A stretch of DNA of 64,000 nucleotides, from assembly GCA_036307445.1 (NCBI GenBank), contig JAXJXP010000037.1, positions 31,665 to 95,664 of the forward strand. The letters are read 5' to 3'. This DNA comes from HGM11525 sp036307445. Lineage in GTDB: Bacteria; Bacillota; Clostridia; UBA1381. The stretch's first letter is position 1. Each line of letters starts with the position of its first letter. Below the pieces are notes generated by a model. The model was not told the DNA's origin. It saw nothing but the letters and a program-made list of their open reading frames with translations, and searched no databases. A program made the translations under genes and the position numbers. Positions 50,018 to 59,600 of the stretch are shown here, in pieces.

Positions 50018-51167
50018 AAAACAGCGGGAGTTCTGGAACAATGCAAACTGCCGTTGGAACATAAAAGAGGGTGCAACAAGAAGTGGAAAGACATATCTTG
50101 ATTACTACTGGCTTGCAAAAAGAATTACAAAAACCCGTGGCGAAGGTCTGATTGTACTTATTGGAAATACTCGCTCAACTCTTGAAAGAAATATTTTGAC
50201 CCCTATGCGAACCATATGGGGAGAGAAAGCAGTTGGTGCAATTAAAGGAAACGGCACAGTTGAGATGTTTGGTAAACGGTGTTTTGCACTCGGTGCGGAC
50301 AGAGCAAGCCAGAAGGATAAGCTTCAGGGTACAGGTATCGAATACTGTTACGGCGATGAGGTTACTACCTGGAATAAGGAAGTTTTTGAAATGCTGAAAT
50401 CCCGTCTTGATAAACCTCATTCCTGTTTTGACGGCACCTGCAATCCTGACGGACCTAATCACTGGCTCCTTGAATTTATGCAAAGTGGTGCGGATATTTA
50501 CCGTCAAAGCTATACCATATATGATAATCCGTTTTTAAGCCGTGAGTTTGTCGCAAATCTTGAAAAGGAATATAGCGGCAGTGTGTATTATGACAGATAT
50601 ATTCTTGGTAAGTGGACAAGGGCGGAGGGTCTTGTATATCCAATGTTCAGCAAGGAAAGGCATTTATTTGAGACAGCACCTGCGGGTGATTATTATATAT
50701 CAGTGGATTATGGTACAGTAAATCCGACATCTATGGGACTGTGGTCGGTATCAGGCGGTGTTGCATACAGAATAAAGGAATACTATCACGACAGCAAAAA
50801 AACCGGCAAACAGCTTACTGACGAAGAATACTACGAAAAACTAAAAAAGCTTGCAGATGGGTATTCGGTACAATATGTAATCGTAGACCCTTCTGCTGCA
50901 AGCTTTATTACACTAATAAAACGTAAGGGTGAGTTGTCGGTTATGAAAGCCAAGAATTCGGTAACAGACGGAATAAGATATACTGCAGGGCTGATAAATT
51001 CAGACAGGATAAAAATTCATTCGGATTGCAGGGACAGTATCAGGGAATTTGGTGAGTACAGTTGGGACGAAAGCAGTATGTCAGACACTGTTATAAAAGA
51101 AAATGACCATGCGATGGATGATATAAGATACTTTTGCACTACGGTTATGAAGAGGTATTACGATTGA
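50004..51167 (+). CDS. Terminase large subunit (PBSX-like)
   Basis: A 387-residue packaging motor and nuclease. Walker A is GATRSGKTYLDYYW (about residue 25). Walker B is in EYCYGDEVTTW. The RNase H-like nuclease has the acidic residues in YISVDYGTVNPTS, VIVDPSAAS and DHAMDDIRYF. AAAGAGG supports ATG 50004; ATG 50010 is possible. It overlaps TerS by 14 bases. All catalytic positions I can judge are present, so the enzyme may be functional. Confidence 0.95.
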   Translation: MKMSKKQREFWNNANCRWNIKEGATRSGKTYLDYYWLAKRITKTRGEGLIVLIGNTRSTLERNILTPMRTIWGEKAVGAIKGNGTVEMFGKRCFALGADRASQKDKLQGTGIEYCYGDEVTTWNKEVFEMLKSRLDKPHSCFDGTCNPDGPNHWLLEFMQSGADIYRQSYTIYDNPFLSREFVANLEKEYSGSVYYDRYILGKWTRAEGLVYPMFSKERHLFETAPAGDYYISVDYGTVNPTSMGLWSVSGGVAYRIKEYYHDSKKTGKQLTDEEYYEKLKKLADGYSVQYVIVDPSAASFITLIKRKGELSVMKAKNSVTDGIRYTAGLINSDRIKIHSDCRDSIREFGEYSWDESSMSDTVIKENDHAMDDIRYFCTTVMKRYYD

Positions 51168-51181
51168 AAGGATGGAGTCTA

Positions 51182-52420
51182 TTGAAGTTATTTAAAAAGA
51201 GCCAACCTCAAAAAAAAGAGGCTCAGTATAAACTTGAAGGCTGGCGTGAAATGTACGAAAACGGCGGCAGATTAAGACTTGCTGCGGCAATTTCAGCAGA
51301 AGTAGCGAGGCTTGTTACGTTAGAGCTTGAAAGCTCGGTCTATGGCTCAAAGAGAGCGGATGTGCTTAATGAAGCATACAGAGAAGTTGTTTCGGGAGCA
51401 AGGTATTTTTGCGAGATTGCGTGTGCGTTTGGCGGAGTTATGCTAAAGCCGTACATCGAACGTGGCAAAATAAAAACAGCAATTATTCCTTCCGATTCTT
51501 TTGAGATTACTGCATCAAAGCAAGACGGAACAATAGTTGGTGCAAGGTTCTTTGAAAGAATTGAAAGGGATGGCAGGCAGTATGTGAAATCGGAGGAACA
51601 TATGCTTCTGCCTGGCAGCTATCTTATCATAAACAAGGCATATATTGATGCAGACGGAGAACTGAAGGAAATAGCTCTTTCAGAAGTTGATGCGTGGTCG
51701 GATATTGAACAGGAAGCAGTAATATCTGATCTGGATATACCGCTGTTTTCATATTTTAAAATGCCATCTCCGCCGACTAATGATATTATATCACCGTTGG
51801 GTGCTCCGATATATGCACGAGCAGTTGAGCTTATAGAAGATGCTAACAAGCAGTACGAAAGATTGCTTTGGGAGTTTGAAAGCGGAGAAAGAGCGTTATA
51901 CATTGATGAAACAGCAGTAAGAAGAGGTTCAAGGGGTGAGGCTAATCTCCCTGACAAACGTCTTTACCGTATGCTTGCGACGGGGAATGACGAGCTTTTT
52001 GAGGACTGGACACCGGTGCTTCGTGATGGGGCGATAATTAATGGATTTGACAGAATTTTAAAGAGAATAGAGTTTAACTGCGGGCTTGCGTACGGAACGT
52101 TATCTGACCCGAATTCGGTAGACAAAACTGCTGAGGAAATACGCACATCAAAACAAAGGAGCTTTGCAACTGTAACAGAGATTCAAACTGCTCTTAAAAA
52201 AGCAATGCTTGGTTGGATTTCGGCTGCAAATGCACTTGTTGATATTTATGATATTGCCCAAAGCGGTGAATATAAGGTTGATTTTGCTTTTGACGACAGC
52301 ATAGTTGCTGACAGAACGACGGAGTTTGATGAGAGAATGCGGTTATTAAATGCAGGCGTGATTTCTGCTGAGGAAATTAGGAGATGGTATTTGGGTGAAG
52401 GGGCTAAAAATAATGAATGA
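51182..52420 (+). CDS. Phage portal protein
   Basis: A portal of about 412 residues. Core motifs include SDSFEITASKQDGTIVGARF, FSYFKMPSP, YARAVELIEDANKQYERLLWE and FNCGLAYGTLSDPNSVDKTAEEI; the last is characteristic of Clostridial portal proteins. I list TTG 51182, with GGATGGAG upstream. TTG 51164 and TTG 51134 extend the same frame and are alternatives. It follows TerL by 14 bases and overlaps the scaffold-like gene. Confidence 0.88.
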   Translation: MKLFKKSQPQKKEAQYKLEGWREMYENGGRLRLAAAISAEVARLVTLELESSVYGSKRADVLNEAYREVVSGARYFCEIACAFGGVMLKPYIERGKIKTAIIPSDSFEITASKQDGTIVGARFFERIERDGRQYVKSEEHMLLPGSYLIINKAYIDADGELKEIALSEVDAWSDIEQEAVISDLDIPLFSYFKMPSPPTNDIISPLGAPIYARAVELIEDANKQYERLLWEFESGERALYIDETAVRRGSRGEANLPDKRLYRMLATGNDELFEDWTPVLRDGAIINGFDRILKRIEFNCGLAYGTLSDPNSVDKTAEEIRTSKQRSFATVTEIQTALKKAMLGWISAANALVDIYDIAQSGEYKVDFAFDDSIVADRTTEFDERMRLLNAGVISAEEIRRWYLGEGAKNNE

Positions 52421-52781
52421 AGAATTTTTAAGCGGTTTGGGACTTGATGAAGAAACAAGCAACTTGATAATACAGCAATATAAAGATGAAAAGCTTCAGG
52501 AAAAAGTGGCAACAGAACTAAAAATGGCTGGTACTGTAGATGAAGCGGTTGCTAAGACTATGCTTGATATGGATGGGCTGACTGATGAGAATGTCAAGGA
52601 AAAAATAGGGCAATTAAAGGAAAAGCACCCATATTTATTTAAAAATACGCAACCGAGGATTATATCTGCTGCAGAGGGAAAATCAAGTGTCGACAAAGGT
52701 GAGTTTTCCAAAATGAGCTATCGTGAAAGATTGGAATTATTTAAAAAGAACCCTGACACATATAAGAGGCTGGTGGAATAA
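52413..52781 (+). CDS. Scaffold-like protein (Gp20-type)
   Basis: A 122-residue helical protein: VDEAVAKTMLDMDGLTDENV and IGQLKEKHPYLFK match the C-terminal pattern of Gp20 scaffolding proteins. The usual long N-terminal coiled coil is shortened. It normally precedes the capsid gene directly; here that gene is 8 kb upstream. GAAGGGG selects ATG 52413. Confidence 0.68.
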   Translation: MNEEFLSGLGLDEETSNLIIQQYKDEKLQEKVATELKMAGTVDEAVAKTMLDMDGLTDENVKEKIGQLKEKHPYLFKNTQPRIISAAEGKSSVDKGEFSKMSYRERLELFKKNPDTYKRLVE

Positions 52782-53804
52782 ATGATTAGGCTTTATGACT
52801 TTAATTTCAATCTACTTGCAGAAACAGACAGATGTATTTCATCAGAGTGGGAGCTTAAATTTAACGGTATAGGTACATACGAAGGGATATTTCAGGTGAA
52901 TTCTGACTTTGCCTCGGTATTTGCTGAGAATGAGTATGTTATTATCAGCGAAGATGACAAGCAGGCAATTTGTGTGGGGAAATATATTTCGGATAATCTG
53001 CGTGTTTACGGAAGAACGCCAGAATGGCTTTTGAGCAAGAGAATTGTTCTGCCATTTAAAACCAGCGTAATTTTTGGCGATACATATACCGATCCTGAAA
53101 CAGTAATTATTTATCTGCTTAATCAGGCATACAAAACACCCGCTGCAGTGTGTGAGGACGGCACAGTTTCGAGTGATATAAACACAAATGCGGTATGTGA
53201 TGAGTTTATTGTTCCTGAGAAGATTGGGGTTGAGTCTTTTGGAAGACATTTCTGGCGAAATGGAGCAAATCCTCTCTCTGATGTAATCATAGACCTTTGT
53301 GATATTATAGGATGTGGATTTTTATTAAGAGCTGATTTTCAAAACAAGTGCTGGAATTTTAATTTGGTTTTTGGTCAGGAGAAACACATTTTGATATCCA
53401 AAAGCTTAAAGAACGTCTATGACTTAACTTTAAAAGAAAGCTTTCTTGATTCGGCAACCGGAGGTTACTACGAAATTTATGATGCAGATGCAGAGCAAAA
53501 ACCATACGGGTACATCAAAGGAGAAATAACCGGAACAGGAATATTATATTGGGACACAGTTCTTTCGTCAGCATCGGGTTTGTCAGAGGCACAAAAGCTT
53601 ATAAAGAAAGCAACGCCTGAGTTTAAACTAAACTGTGAACTGCTTGGCCTTGAATATGGTAGAGATTATGAATTGGGTGATGTTGTAAGAGTACAGTTTG
53701 AAATGGGGAAGTTTCGGAAAACGTTAAAAAGACGTGTTACCGGAGTTAGTATAATCAATTCATCCTCGCAAAAAAGTATAAAACCGACTCTTGCAGAAAT
53801 GTAA
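52782..53804 (+). CDS. Gp37-like tail protein (siphovirus ReqiPepy6 Gp37-like, Tal N-domain)
   Basis: A 340-residue protein. It opens IRLYDFNFNLLAETDRC, then SSEWELKFNGIGTYEG and DNLRVYGRTPEWLLSKRIV, the conserved core of PF14594. It continues with WWR-free beta-rich domains and ends ISIINSSSQKSIKP-like. It replaces the tail-tip hub protein (Tal) and has no lysin domain. It starts directly after the scaffold-like stop codon. Confidence 0.82.
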   Translation: MIRLYDFNFNLLAETDRCISSEWELKFNGIGTYEGIFQVNSDFASVFAENEYVIISEDDKQAICVGKYISDNLRVYGRTPEWLLSKRIVLPFKTSVIFGDTYTDPETVIIYLLNQAYKTPAAVCEDGTVSSDINTNAVCDEFIVPEKIGVESFGRHFWRNGANPLSDVIIDLCDIIGCGFLLRADFQNKCWNFNLVFGQEKHILISKSLKNVYDLTLKESFLDSATGGYYEIYDADAEQKPYGYIKGEITGTGILYWDTVLSSASGLSEAQKLIKKATPEFKLNCELLGLEYGRDYELGDVVRVQFEMGKFRKTLKRRVTGVSIINSSSQKSIKPTLAEM

Positions 53805-53859
53805 ACGTCTTTGTCCGCAGACGGTATAAAAGAATTGGCGGACGGAAAGGTTTGATTAA

Positions 53860-54660
53860 ATGGGTTACAAGTGTAGTTTTTTAGATAATGAGATTTATGG
53901 AGCTGATGATGTATCGGCAGCGTTTTCCAGATTGCTTTCAAGCGGTGTTCTTCCGTATCCGCAAACAGAAACAGTTACAGATGCTCTTAACTATCTGACA
54001 TCGGAGGTGGTTGGCTCCGGTGTGTCAGAGTTTGGCGGACTCGAGGTTACTCGTACAGAAACCGGGGCAAAGGTTTTACAAGGTGCAGCAGTCTTTGAAA
54101 GCGGAGTGTCAGTTGTTGTAGATAGTGAAGGTGCAACTGTTGATTTTGAAGACAAGACAGCTGTCTATATTTACTTTATATATTATCCGGAGTTTAACAG
54201 CGTTTTGCTAAAGGTAAGCGAGGAAGTACCTGAGGGTGATACTGTTGTGCTTGCATATATTGATGCAACGGGTAAAATCACCGACCAAAGAAGCTATGCA
54301 AAGGCAAAGGTTGCAATAAACACGTCAAACATATACCACGATTTTAGTATTCATCATTCGAGGTATACGCGTTTTTACGAAAATGCAACTTCGGATTCTC
54401 AAACTGTATATACTATGCCGCATAATGGGTTCAGATACTTGCTTTTAAAGGGTGCAGATATGGAACCGACGGTATATGAGCCACAGGAGCATATTCTTGA
54501 TTTGACTAACGAAGGAAGGCAGCGCATATACCTGAACAATGCTCCTTTTCTCACAATGGTTTATGTGGAAAAGAATAGTACAGAGCTGACAATAACGACT
54601 GTTACAGAGTCGACAACAAGTATTAATTATCCGCATACATTATATTTTACACTTGCATAA
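53860..54660 (+). CDS. Tail fibre / baseplate protein, probable
   Basis: A 266-residue protein. The N-terminal YKCSFLDNEIYGADDVSAAF resembles baseplate attachment regions, and the central and C-terminal beta-rich parts (YIYFIYYPEFNSVLLKVSE) fit an upper-baseplate or fibre protein. It would contact the cell surface. GGAAAGG upstream supports ATG 53860. Confidence 0.65.
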   Translation: MGYKCSFLDNEIYGADDVSAAFSRLLSSGVLPYPQTETVTDALNYLTSEVVGSGVSEFGGLEVTRTETGAKVLQGAAVFESGVSVVVDSEGATVDFEDKTAVYIYFIYYPEFNSVLLKVSEEVPEGDTVVLAYIDATGKITDQRSYAKAKVAINTSNIYHDFSIHHSRYTRFYENATSDSQTVYTMPHNGFRYLLLKGADMEPTVYEPQEHILDLTNEGRQRIYLNNAPFLTMVYVEKNSTELTITTVTESTTSINYPHTLYFTLA

Positions 54661-54679
54661 AGGAGCGGATTAAGACAAA

Positions 54680-55093
54680 ATGAAAACAACAATTATTACT
54701 ATAGCAGGTGCAGTTGGCAGCTTTGTTTCTTACATTATAGGCGGATGGGATGCGGCGATGACTACTCTGGCTATGTGTATGGCGATAGATTATTTGACAG
54801 GCTTTGCTGTTGCGGCAGTGTTTAAAAAATCACCAAAGTCAGAAAACGGAGCATTGGAAAGCAGAGCGGGCTTTAAAGGACTATGCCGTAAGTGCACGGT
54901 GCTTTTAATGGTTTTGATTGCACATAGATTGGATGTTGTGCTTGGTATGGGCTTTATCAAAGATGGTGTTGTAACTGCATATGTGCTTAATGACTGTGTA
55001 TCTATTATAGAAAATGTAGGGATTATGGGACTTCCGATGCCTCCTGTAATAACCAGAGCAATTGATATGTTAAAGGGCGGAACAGATGAGTAG
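54680..55093 (+). CDS. Phage holin (TcdE/holin_4 family)
   Basis: A 137-residue protein with three TM segments. Family stretches are TLAMCMAIDYLTGFAVAAVFKK-like at about 30-52 and ESRAGFKGLCRKCTVLLMV. It forms membrane lesions that release the endolysin. Its end overlaps the endolysin gene by 8 bases, the classical lysis cassette layout. Confidence 0.92.
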   Translation: MKTTIITIAGAVGSFVSYIIGGWDAAMTTLAMCMAIDYLTGFAVAAVFKKSPKSENGALESRAGFKGLCRKCTVLLMVLIAHRLDVVLGMGFIKDGVVTAYVLNDCVSIIENVGIMGLPMPPVITRAIDMLKGGTDE

Positions 55094-55715
55094 TATATGT
55101 AAAAGCATCTCAGAGCTTACACCAAAAGCCCAGCTCGCGTGTAAGACATTTCTTGCAGAATGCAGAAAGCTTGGCTTAAAAGTCAGAATAACGGAAACCT
55201 ACCGTTCACAGCAAAGACAGGATGAGCTTTATGCCAAGGGGAGAACTGCTTCGGGGAATATTGTAACCTGGACAAGAAATTCGCGTCATACAAGCAGGCG
55301 TGCCTGGGATATATGTCAGGACATAAAGGGCAGGGAATATGATACATCAGATGGTTTCTTTGAAAAATGCGGTGCGGTTGCCAAAGAGCTTGGCATAATC
55401 TGGGGCGGAAGCTGGAAAATACCTGACAGACCGCACTTTGAAATTGATACACTCTGGTCGCTTCCGGAAGAATATGATTGTGAGGATATAGCGGTGGAAG
55501 AACTAAATATAATAAAAAGACGACTTGAAGAGCTTGAAAAAGCAAATGCTGTATATAACTATATAGATTCCAATATGCCTGAATGGATAAGACATATTAC
55601 CGAATGGGCGCTTGAAAAAGGCATAATAACAGGTACAGGTACTGGACTCGGTATGACAAAAACCAAGGCAGAAACTCTTGTTATGATAAAGAATGCAGCA
55701 GAAAAACTAAAATAG
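55086..55715 (+). CDS. M15-family endolysin (L-Ala-D-Glu / D,D-peptidase type)
   Basis: A 209-residue peptidase of the M15 (VanY/Ply500-like) group. Zinc ligands are visible in SRHTSRRAWDI (His and Asp) and in RPHFEID (second His). The fold begins with VRITETYRSQQRQDELYAKGR. The C-terminal 70 residues contain a helical linker and a short domain (MPEWIRHITEWALEKGIITG) resembling the start of an S-layer-homology-like binding module. A terminator follows, closing the cassette. Confidence 0.88.
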   Translation: MSSICKSISELTPKAQLACKTFLAECRKLGLKVRITETYRSQQRQDELYAKGRTASGNIVTWTRNSRHTSRRAWDICQDIKGREYDTSDGFFEKCGAVAKELGIIWGGSWKIPDRPHFEIDTLWSLPEEYDCEDIAVEELNIIKRRLEELEKANAVYNYIDSNMPEWIRHITEWALEKGIITGTGTGLGMTKTKAETLVMIKNAAEKLK

Positions 55716-55733
55716 TACTTGAATTAGCTAAAA

Positions 55734-55772
55734 GCAGGGAGTATAATTATATATTATAACTCTCTGTTTTTT
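55734..55772 (+). terminator. Terminator at the end of the phage-particle cassette
   Basis: CAGGGAGT and ACTCTCTG with an A/T-rich loop, then six T. Confidence 0.82.
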
Positions 55773-55790
55773 AGTATAAAGGATTTTGAT

Positions 55791-56639
55791 ATGACACACA
55801 TTATAGAACATTCAATCATTGACAGCGTAAAAATTATACCCCTGATATTTATAATATATCTTGTAATAGAATATTTTGAGCATAGAAACAATACATGGCT
55901 TAGTCATAAGCTTATGAAAACCAAAAGGTTTGGAGCGGTTTGGGGAGCGTTGCTAGGCAGTATTCCCCAATGCGGTTTTTCGGTTATTGCTGCTGATATG
56001 TACTCAAATAGGAATATCACATTAGGTACACTTATTGCTATTTTTATTGCCACAAGCGACGAAGCTGTGCCGATTATACTGTCATATCCCGACAAAGCGT
56101 ATCTTGTGGCTTCCGTAATCGTGGTAAAGATAGTTATCGCGGTAATATGCGGGGTGCTGATAGACTCTTTGTATAAGGCTAAAGCTACCAAAAACATATG
56201 CAAGGAAGAGTATCATCACGAACATTTTCACGGAAATTGCGAAAACTGTGATGACGGTATTGTAAAATCTGCTATAAAGCATACAATAAAAATATTTCTG
56301 TTTGTACTGATTGCAACCTTACTACTCACTATGCTAATAGAGAAAATTGGCGAAGATAGGCTTGCGACCTATCTTTTAAATGGTTCGGTATTTCAGCCGT
56401 TTATAGCTGCCCTTGTGGGACTTATACCGAATTGTGCAGCGTCTGTTTTACTTACACAAAGCTATTTATCCGGTGCTATTTCGTTTGGCTCGCTTATAGC
56501 CGGGCTTTCGTCGGGGGCAGGTGTGGGAATATTGCTTCTTGTGAAGAAAAATAGAAATATAAGAGAGAGCGTTGGAATTATACTACTGCTCTATTTGATT
56601 GGTGCTTTGAGCGGTATGATGCTACAAATTATAGGATAA
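55791..56639 (+). CDS. ArsP_2/DUF2899-type putative heavy-metal (Mn/As) exporter
   Basis: A 282-residue, about nine to ten TM protein of PF11449. Each half has the repeat core: GALLGSIPQCGFSVIAADMY and ALVGLIPNCAASVLLTQSYL. Between them is a His/Cys-rich loop (YHHEHFHGNCENCDD), plausibly metal-binding. Databases name the family putative manganese transporter or arsenic efflux protein. It has its own weak leader after the endolysin terminator and ends at the hairpin before the giant gene. It is not a phage function, so it is a moron or a flanking chromosomal gene. Confidence 0.87.
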   Translation: MTHIIEHSIIDSVKIIPLIFIIYLVIEYFEHRNNTWLSHKLMKTKRFGAVWGALLGSIPQCGFSVIAADMYSNRNITLGTLIAIFIATSDEAVPIILSYPDKAYLVASVIVVKIVIAVICGVLIDSLYKAKATKNICKEEYHHEHFHGNCENCDDGIVKSAIKHTIKIFLFVLIATLLLTMLIEKIGEDRLATYLLNGSVFQPFIAALVGLIPNCAASVLLTQSYLSGAISFGSLIAGLSSGAGVGILLLVKKNRNIRESVGIILLLYLIGALSGMMLQIIG

Positions 56640-56644
56640 AATTC

Positions 56645-56672
56645 AGGACGAAGAGAATTCTTCGTCCTTTTT
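56645..56672 (+). terminator. Terminator of the ArsP_2-like gene
   Basis: AGGACGAAGA and TCTTCGTCCT with a 4-base loop and five T. The annotated ATG of the next ORF is one base after this T run. Confidence 0.88.
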
Positions 56673-56673
56673 G

Positions 56674-59600
56674 ATGAGAAATATTTCATATTTGAAACAA
56701 TCTGCCAATGATTTTCTGTCGCTTGGCGGACTGTCGAGGACGCCAGTCCCTACAACAATGAATAAATTTGTTGGTGGAGAAAGTTTATCAGCGGTGTTGA
56801 AAGGTATGTCTCCTGAAGGTATAGCGAAGGTTAAAAGTGCTGTTGCAAATATACAAAAGGAGGCTGAGAGCGGAGCGTTTGATGGTTTGTCCGAGGCGGA
56901 GTTTGAGGCTGACAGTGATGTACAGGTTATAAGGGATGCGGTAAAGTTTTCGGTTGAAACACTATCTAAAGGCAGAAAATATGTACAGGCTGAAGAACAA
57001 GTAATCAAAAGCACAAATCCTGAAGACTGGGAAGGTGAAATAATAGACTATGTAAACAAAACGGTCAGGAATGGTAATGATATTACTATCCACACTGCAG
57101 ACGGAGAGGATATCACCATCACTGGAAGGACCGCTTGGAAGCTTGGTGATAAGGGCACATATGATGATAAGTTGTATTTTGTTAAAGGTAATGCTTCGGG
57201 GGTTATTGATGAAATAATTTCTGTGTCAAAGGGTAAAGATTACAAGCCTCCCAAAAAAGTACATAACAATGGTTTTGCAGAAAAAGGATTTAGGTATAAA
57301 ACGGCATTCTTCAGAGATTTAGATGGTGGATATTATAAACTGAATTTATCGGTAGGAATAAATGCTGATGGAAAAGAAATGTATAATATTGGCAAAATAG
57401 AAAAAGTGCCATTCCCAGTCAGTGGCTCTAAGGCCACAACGGGAACAGCACCATCTATGAATAGTATATACCGAAATGGTGAGATTGTCAACAAAAATTT
57501 TGAGGAAAGTTTGTCCGATAATATAAATGGTGTTAACAGGGTACTTGGTGAGACTCAGAGGAAATTCTTTGAGGCGTTTGGTCTGCAGGTAGAGATGGAT
57601 GAGCGGTTGGATGCAAATGCTAAAATCCTTTTAGATGAGGGAAAGGTTATAGTATCGCCATATGCCGTTATAAACGACTGGGAGATTGTAAGGCACGAGT
57701 TTACACATCAGCTTAAGATATTGGTACCTGAAGCATATGAGCTTTATACACGTCTTGCGCGTCAGGAAATAGGTGGCAAATGGGACGAGTATTACAAAGA
57801 GGCTGAGAATGATTATACAGGGTATTATGCGAGAAGGGGTAAAAATGCTGAGGTTACACCAGAGCTTATCGAGGAAGAGGTATATGCAAGGTATGCTGAA
57901 GGTCTTGACAACAATGCCTTTATAGAAAAGGTGGCAAATGAGAATGCTACATTGGGTGCAAAGATAAGAAATCTTTTAAAGAACATTATCGAGCGAATAA
58001 AAGGTATGTTCTCCCGTGGCGAGCTTAAAGGCAATACCGATTCTATAAAGAAGATTATATCTGCTAAAGATGCCTGGGAAAATGCTGTTATCGAGGCTGC
58101 AAAGAAGAAGGGCAAGGGGAACGGTAAGAGATACAGTATTTATAAGGTTGACGGTAAAATAAGGGTTGTGGTTGACCGTGATATTACTCGTGGTGAAACA
58201 AATATTGATACAAGACAAAAAGTAAGAGACTATATAAAAGACAACTATGATAAAATAGCTGTTGGAGAAAAAGGTACAGTATATGTTACTGAGAGAGGTG
58301 CTAAAGAGTTCGCTTTTTCTGAATATTCAAAAGATATGGAGGGTAAAGAAAAATATGATAAATTCAGAATGGCAGACAATATAGACGAGTTAATAACCAG
58401 TATGTTTGGTGATAAATATGAAACTCCCAAGCATATAAGAAATGATGATATAATCGGTTTTTATCGTGCACCTGTTGAGGTGCAGGTAGGAAACAGAGTA
58501 TATAATGTTAGTGTTTTAACTGCGATAACAAAGGATTATAAGGAAGAATTTTATGATGTGGTAGACTTTGATTTAATAAAAAAAGATGAGCCTCACCCCA
58601 ACCTTATCTCAACGGCTGAATTTATCAGCCGGAGTAGGAGACTGGGTGGCGACTCATCTAAAAATAGTATACCACAGGAGCGGCAGTCTGTCAACAAGGA
58701 GTTTGTGGAATCGAGTGAGGACAGGGTTCGTCAGCTGGAGAGTGAGAATGAAAAGCTTAAGGAAGCAAATGATTTCTTAAAAGAATTCTTTGTGCAGACG
58801 GGTCAGGTGCATATTGATGCTTTGCATATTTCGGATATTGCAGAAGATATAAAGAAGAGATATGAAAGTCATATGCCTGTGAGGGATATAGGTGCAAAGC
58901 TGCAGGCGATTTATACCAAGATGTCAGAGGATGGTGCGAGGTCAGAGAGTGATGCTGAAAAAGCGGAGATTGCAAACACAGCTGCGAACGAGTTATTTGC
59001 TTTAGCACAAGATATACTGGAGCAGTCGGATGCTATTGACAGGACTATGTATGACAGATATGCAGAGCTAAGACACGATTTGAGAACGGTGGGGCTTTCA
59101 ATCTCGTCTCAGGATGCAAGGGACATTCCTGACTTTAACGATTTCCGAAAAAGGAATATGGGCAGAGTGAAGATAACATCAAAGGGCATAAGTGTTGATA
59201 GCTATTATGAGGAGCTTATAGCCCTTTATCCTGAATTCTTTGCATCGGAAGAAATATCTGCACCATCAGACCGGCTCTTAAGAATTGTGGAAGTGAGGGA
59301 TATGCTTGACCCTAAATACAGAGATGTTGCGTATTCTGATGAAGAGGCATCGGCGCTGGCAGTTGAGCTATACACCGAATACTTCTCGGACAAAAATGCA
59401 GCTTTTGAGCAACAGAGCCTTGCTAAGATGATAAAGGATACATATGCAAAGAGCCTTAGAGAGCAGTACAACGATAAGCTTAAAAAGGCGGTGGACTTCT
59501 ACCGTGAGCAGATGGAGTTTTACAGAAACCTAAATCAGAACGTCGAGGACAGAATTACAGCTGTGCCTATGGGTGAAGAGAATGTCAAAGGTTACACCGA

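Noticed and set aside
43783..55775. Ten-base direct repeat GTTTTTTAGT at both ends of the phage cassette (43783 and 55766) as an att core
   Set aside because: Both copies are T-run tails of terminators, so identity is expected by chance; no integrase is present.
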